A DNA stretch of 64,000 bases, taken from positions 682,001 to 746,000 of the forward strand of contig NZ_CP058349.1 in NCBI RefSeq assembly GCF_013395055.1, given 5' to 3'. Made by a program: the position numbers and the translations under genes. Source of the stretch: Pseudomonas sp. ABC1. GTDB taxonomy: Bacteria > Pseudomonadota > Gammaproteobacteria > Pseudomonadales > Pseudomonadaceae. Each line of letters starts with the position of its first letter. Position 1 is the first letter of the stretch. This document shows positions 63,096-64,000 of the stretch, piece by piece. The notes beneath the pieces were generated by a model. The model searched no databases. It was not told the DNA's origin and saw only the letters and a list, made by a program, of their open reading frames with translations.

Positions 63096-63998
63096 TCAGA
63101 CAGGTGCGTCATAGACACCGGTCGACAGGTAGCGATCACCGCGATCGCAGATGATGGCGACGATCACCGCATTCTCCACCTCCTCGGACAGGCGCAGAGC
63201 CGCCGCCACCGCGCCACCCGAGGACACACCACAGAAGATGCCTTCTTCACGGGCCATCCTGCGCATGACCTGCTCGGCTTCGTCCTGGGACATATCGACG
63301 ACACGGTCGACACGCTCGGCGTCGAAGATTTTCGGCAGGTAGGCTTGCGGCCAGCGGCGAATACCGGGAATGGCCGAACCTTCCAGCGGCTGCAGGCCGA
63401 TGATCTGGATCGCGTGGTTCTGCTCCTTGAGATAGCGCGAGACGCCCATGATGGTGCCCGTGGTGCCCATGGAGCTGATGAAATGCGTGATGCTGCCGTG
63501 GGTCTGGCGCCAGATTTCGGGGCCGGTACTGCTGTAGTGGGCCTGGGGATTGTCGCCATTGGCGAACTGGTCCAGGACCTTGCCGCGCCCTTCGGCCTGC
63601 AATTTCAAGGCGAGGTCGCGCGCGCCCTCCATGCCCTCCTCCTTGCTGACCAGGATCAGCTCGGCGCCATAAGCGGTCATCGCCGCCTTGCGCTCGGCAC
63701 TGGAGTTGTCCGGCATGATCAGGATCATCCGGTAGCCCTTGATCGCCGCGGCCATAGCCAGGGCGATGCCGGTGTTGCCGGAGGTGGCCTCGATCAGGGT
63801 ATCGCCGCTCACGATGTCGCCACGCAGTTCGGCGCGGGTGATCATCGACAGCGCCGGGCGGTCCTTGACCGAGCCGGCCGGGTTGTTGCCTTCGAGCTTC
63901 ACCAGCAGGGTATTGCTGGTCTTGCCGGGCAGGCGCTGCAGGCGCACCAGAGGCGTGTTACCAACGCAATCGGCGATGGTCGGGTAATGGGTAGTCAT
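63096..63998 (-). CDS. cysM: cysteine synthase B
   Basis: A complete 300-residue PLP enzyme making cysteine from O-acetylserine and sulfide or thiosulfate. The PLP lysine is Lys45 in AGSVKDRP, and the phosphate loop is GTTGTIMG. Short length and the C-terminal part favour CysM over CysK. The start is 2 bases from the window edge, so its promoter is not seen. Confidence 0.94.
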   Translation of the reverse strand: MTTHYPTIADCVGNTPLVRLQRLPGKTSNTLLVKLEGNNPAGSVKDRPALSMITRAELRGDIVSGDTLIEATSGNTGIALAMAAAIKGYRMILIMPDNSSAERKAAMTAYGAELILVSKEEGMEGARDLALKLQAEGRGKVLDQFANGDNPQAHYSSTGPEIWRQTHGSITHFISSMGTTGTIMGVSRYLKEQNHAIQIIGLQPLEGSAIPGIRRWPQAYLPKIFDAERVDRVVDMSQDEAEQVMRRMAREEGIFCGVSSGGAVAAALRLSEEVENAVIVAIICDRGDRYLSTGVYDAPV

Positions 63999-64000
63999 GA

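Overview
The window looks like chromosomal DNA of a pseudomonad (Pseudomonas sensu lato). The evidence is the complete branched-chain amino-acid cluster braCDEFG, the extracytoplasmic-stress operon algU-mucA-mucB-mucD, the block relA-mazG with rlmD and cysM, lon-like protease next to a chagasin-type inhibitor (icp), cmoA-cmoB, prmB, and mrp-metG, all with high GC and typical Pseudomonas protein sequences. I cannot assign a species.

Layout. 1-2.4 kb: an iron-uptake-type membrane operon on the minus strand (PepSY protein, DUF3649, DUF3325-like; truncated by the window edge). 2.7-8.3 kb: housekeeping and stress genes (HPF/RaiA-like factor, DUF3597, dGTPase, YebC-family regulator, HNH nuclease, universal stress protein). 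8.5-13.4 kb: braCDEFG, with a perfect 16-bp palindrome upstream and a terminator-like hairpin after braC. 13.5-14.7 kb: dcd and a cold-shock gene with a long leader. 14.8-18.1 kb: a three-gene cassette (DapA-family lyase, EamA exporter, divergent MocR regulator) with a perfect inverted repeat in the shared promoter region. 18.4-22.2 kb: mrp, metG, a small Cys-rich protein and tRNA-Gly(CCC).

22.1-34.2 kb: an apparently intact filamentous (inovirus, Pf-like) prophage integrated in the 3' end of the tRNA-Gly gene. Its limits are 54-bp perfect direct repeats 12,045 bp apart. Gene order on the minus strand, read right to left, is excisionase-like gene, small proteins, ssDNA-binding protein, two small hydrophobic proteins, major coat, adsorption protein, DUF2523 minor coat, Zot-like assembly ATPase, its own secretin, replication initiator, integrase and a HigB/HigA-type toxin-antitoxin pair. 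A divergent repressor-like gene and two accessory genes of unknown function (one in a markedly AT-rich patch with a hexanucleotide repeat) lie at the right end. DNA beyond the right attachment repeat still resembles the left end of the phage, suggesting an older relict integration.

34.3-64 kb: core genome again. It holds an OsmC-YcaO fusion, an EamA transporter, a Zur-box-controlled ZnuD-like receptor, a Lon-type protease, icp, cmoA-cmoB, prmB, a cysteine-hydrolase-family protein lacking the catalytic cysteine, an Smr-domain protein, a META-domain lipoprotein, mucD-mucB-mucA-algU (no mucC) with a recognisable AlgU-type promoter, nadB, sdhE-ygfX, ygfZ, an HDOD protein, ung, a DUF2058 protein, mazG, relA, rlmD and cysM. 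The accessory content with most room for discovery is the prophage right arm and the MocR cassette.
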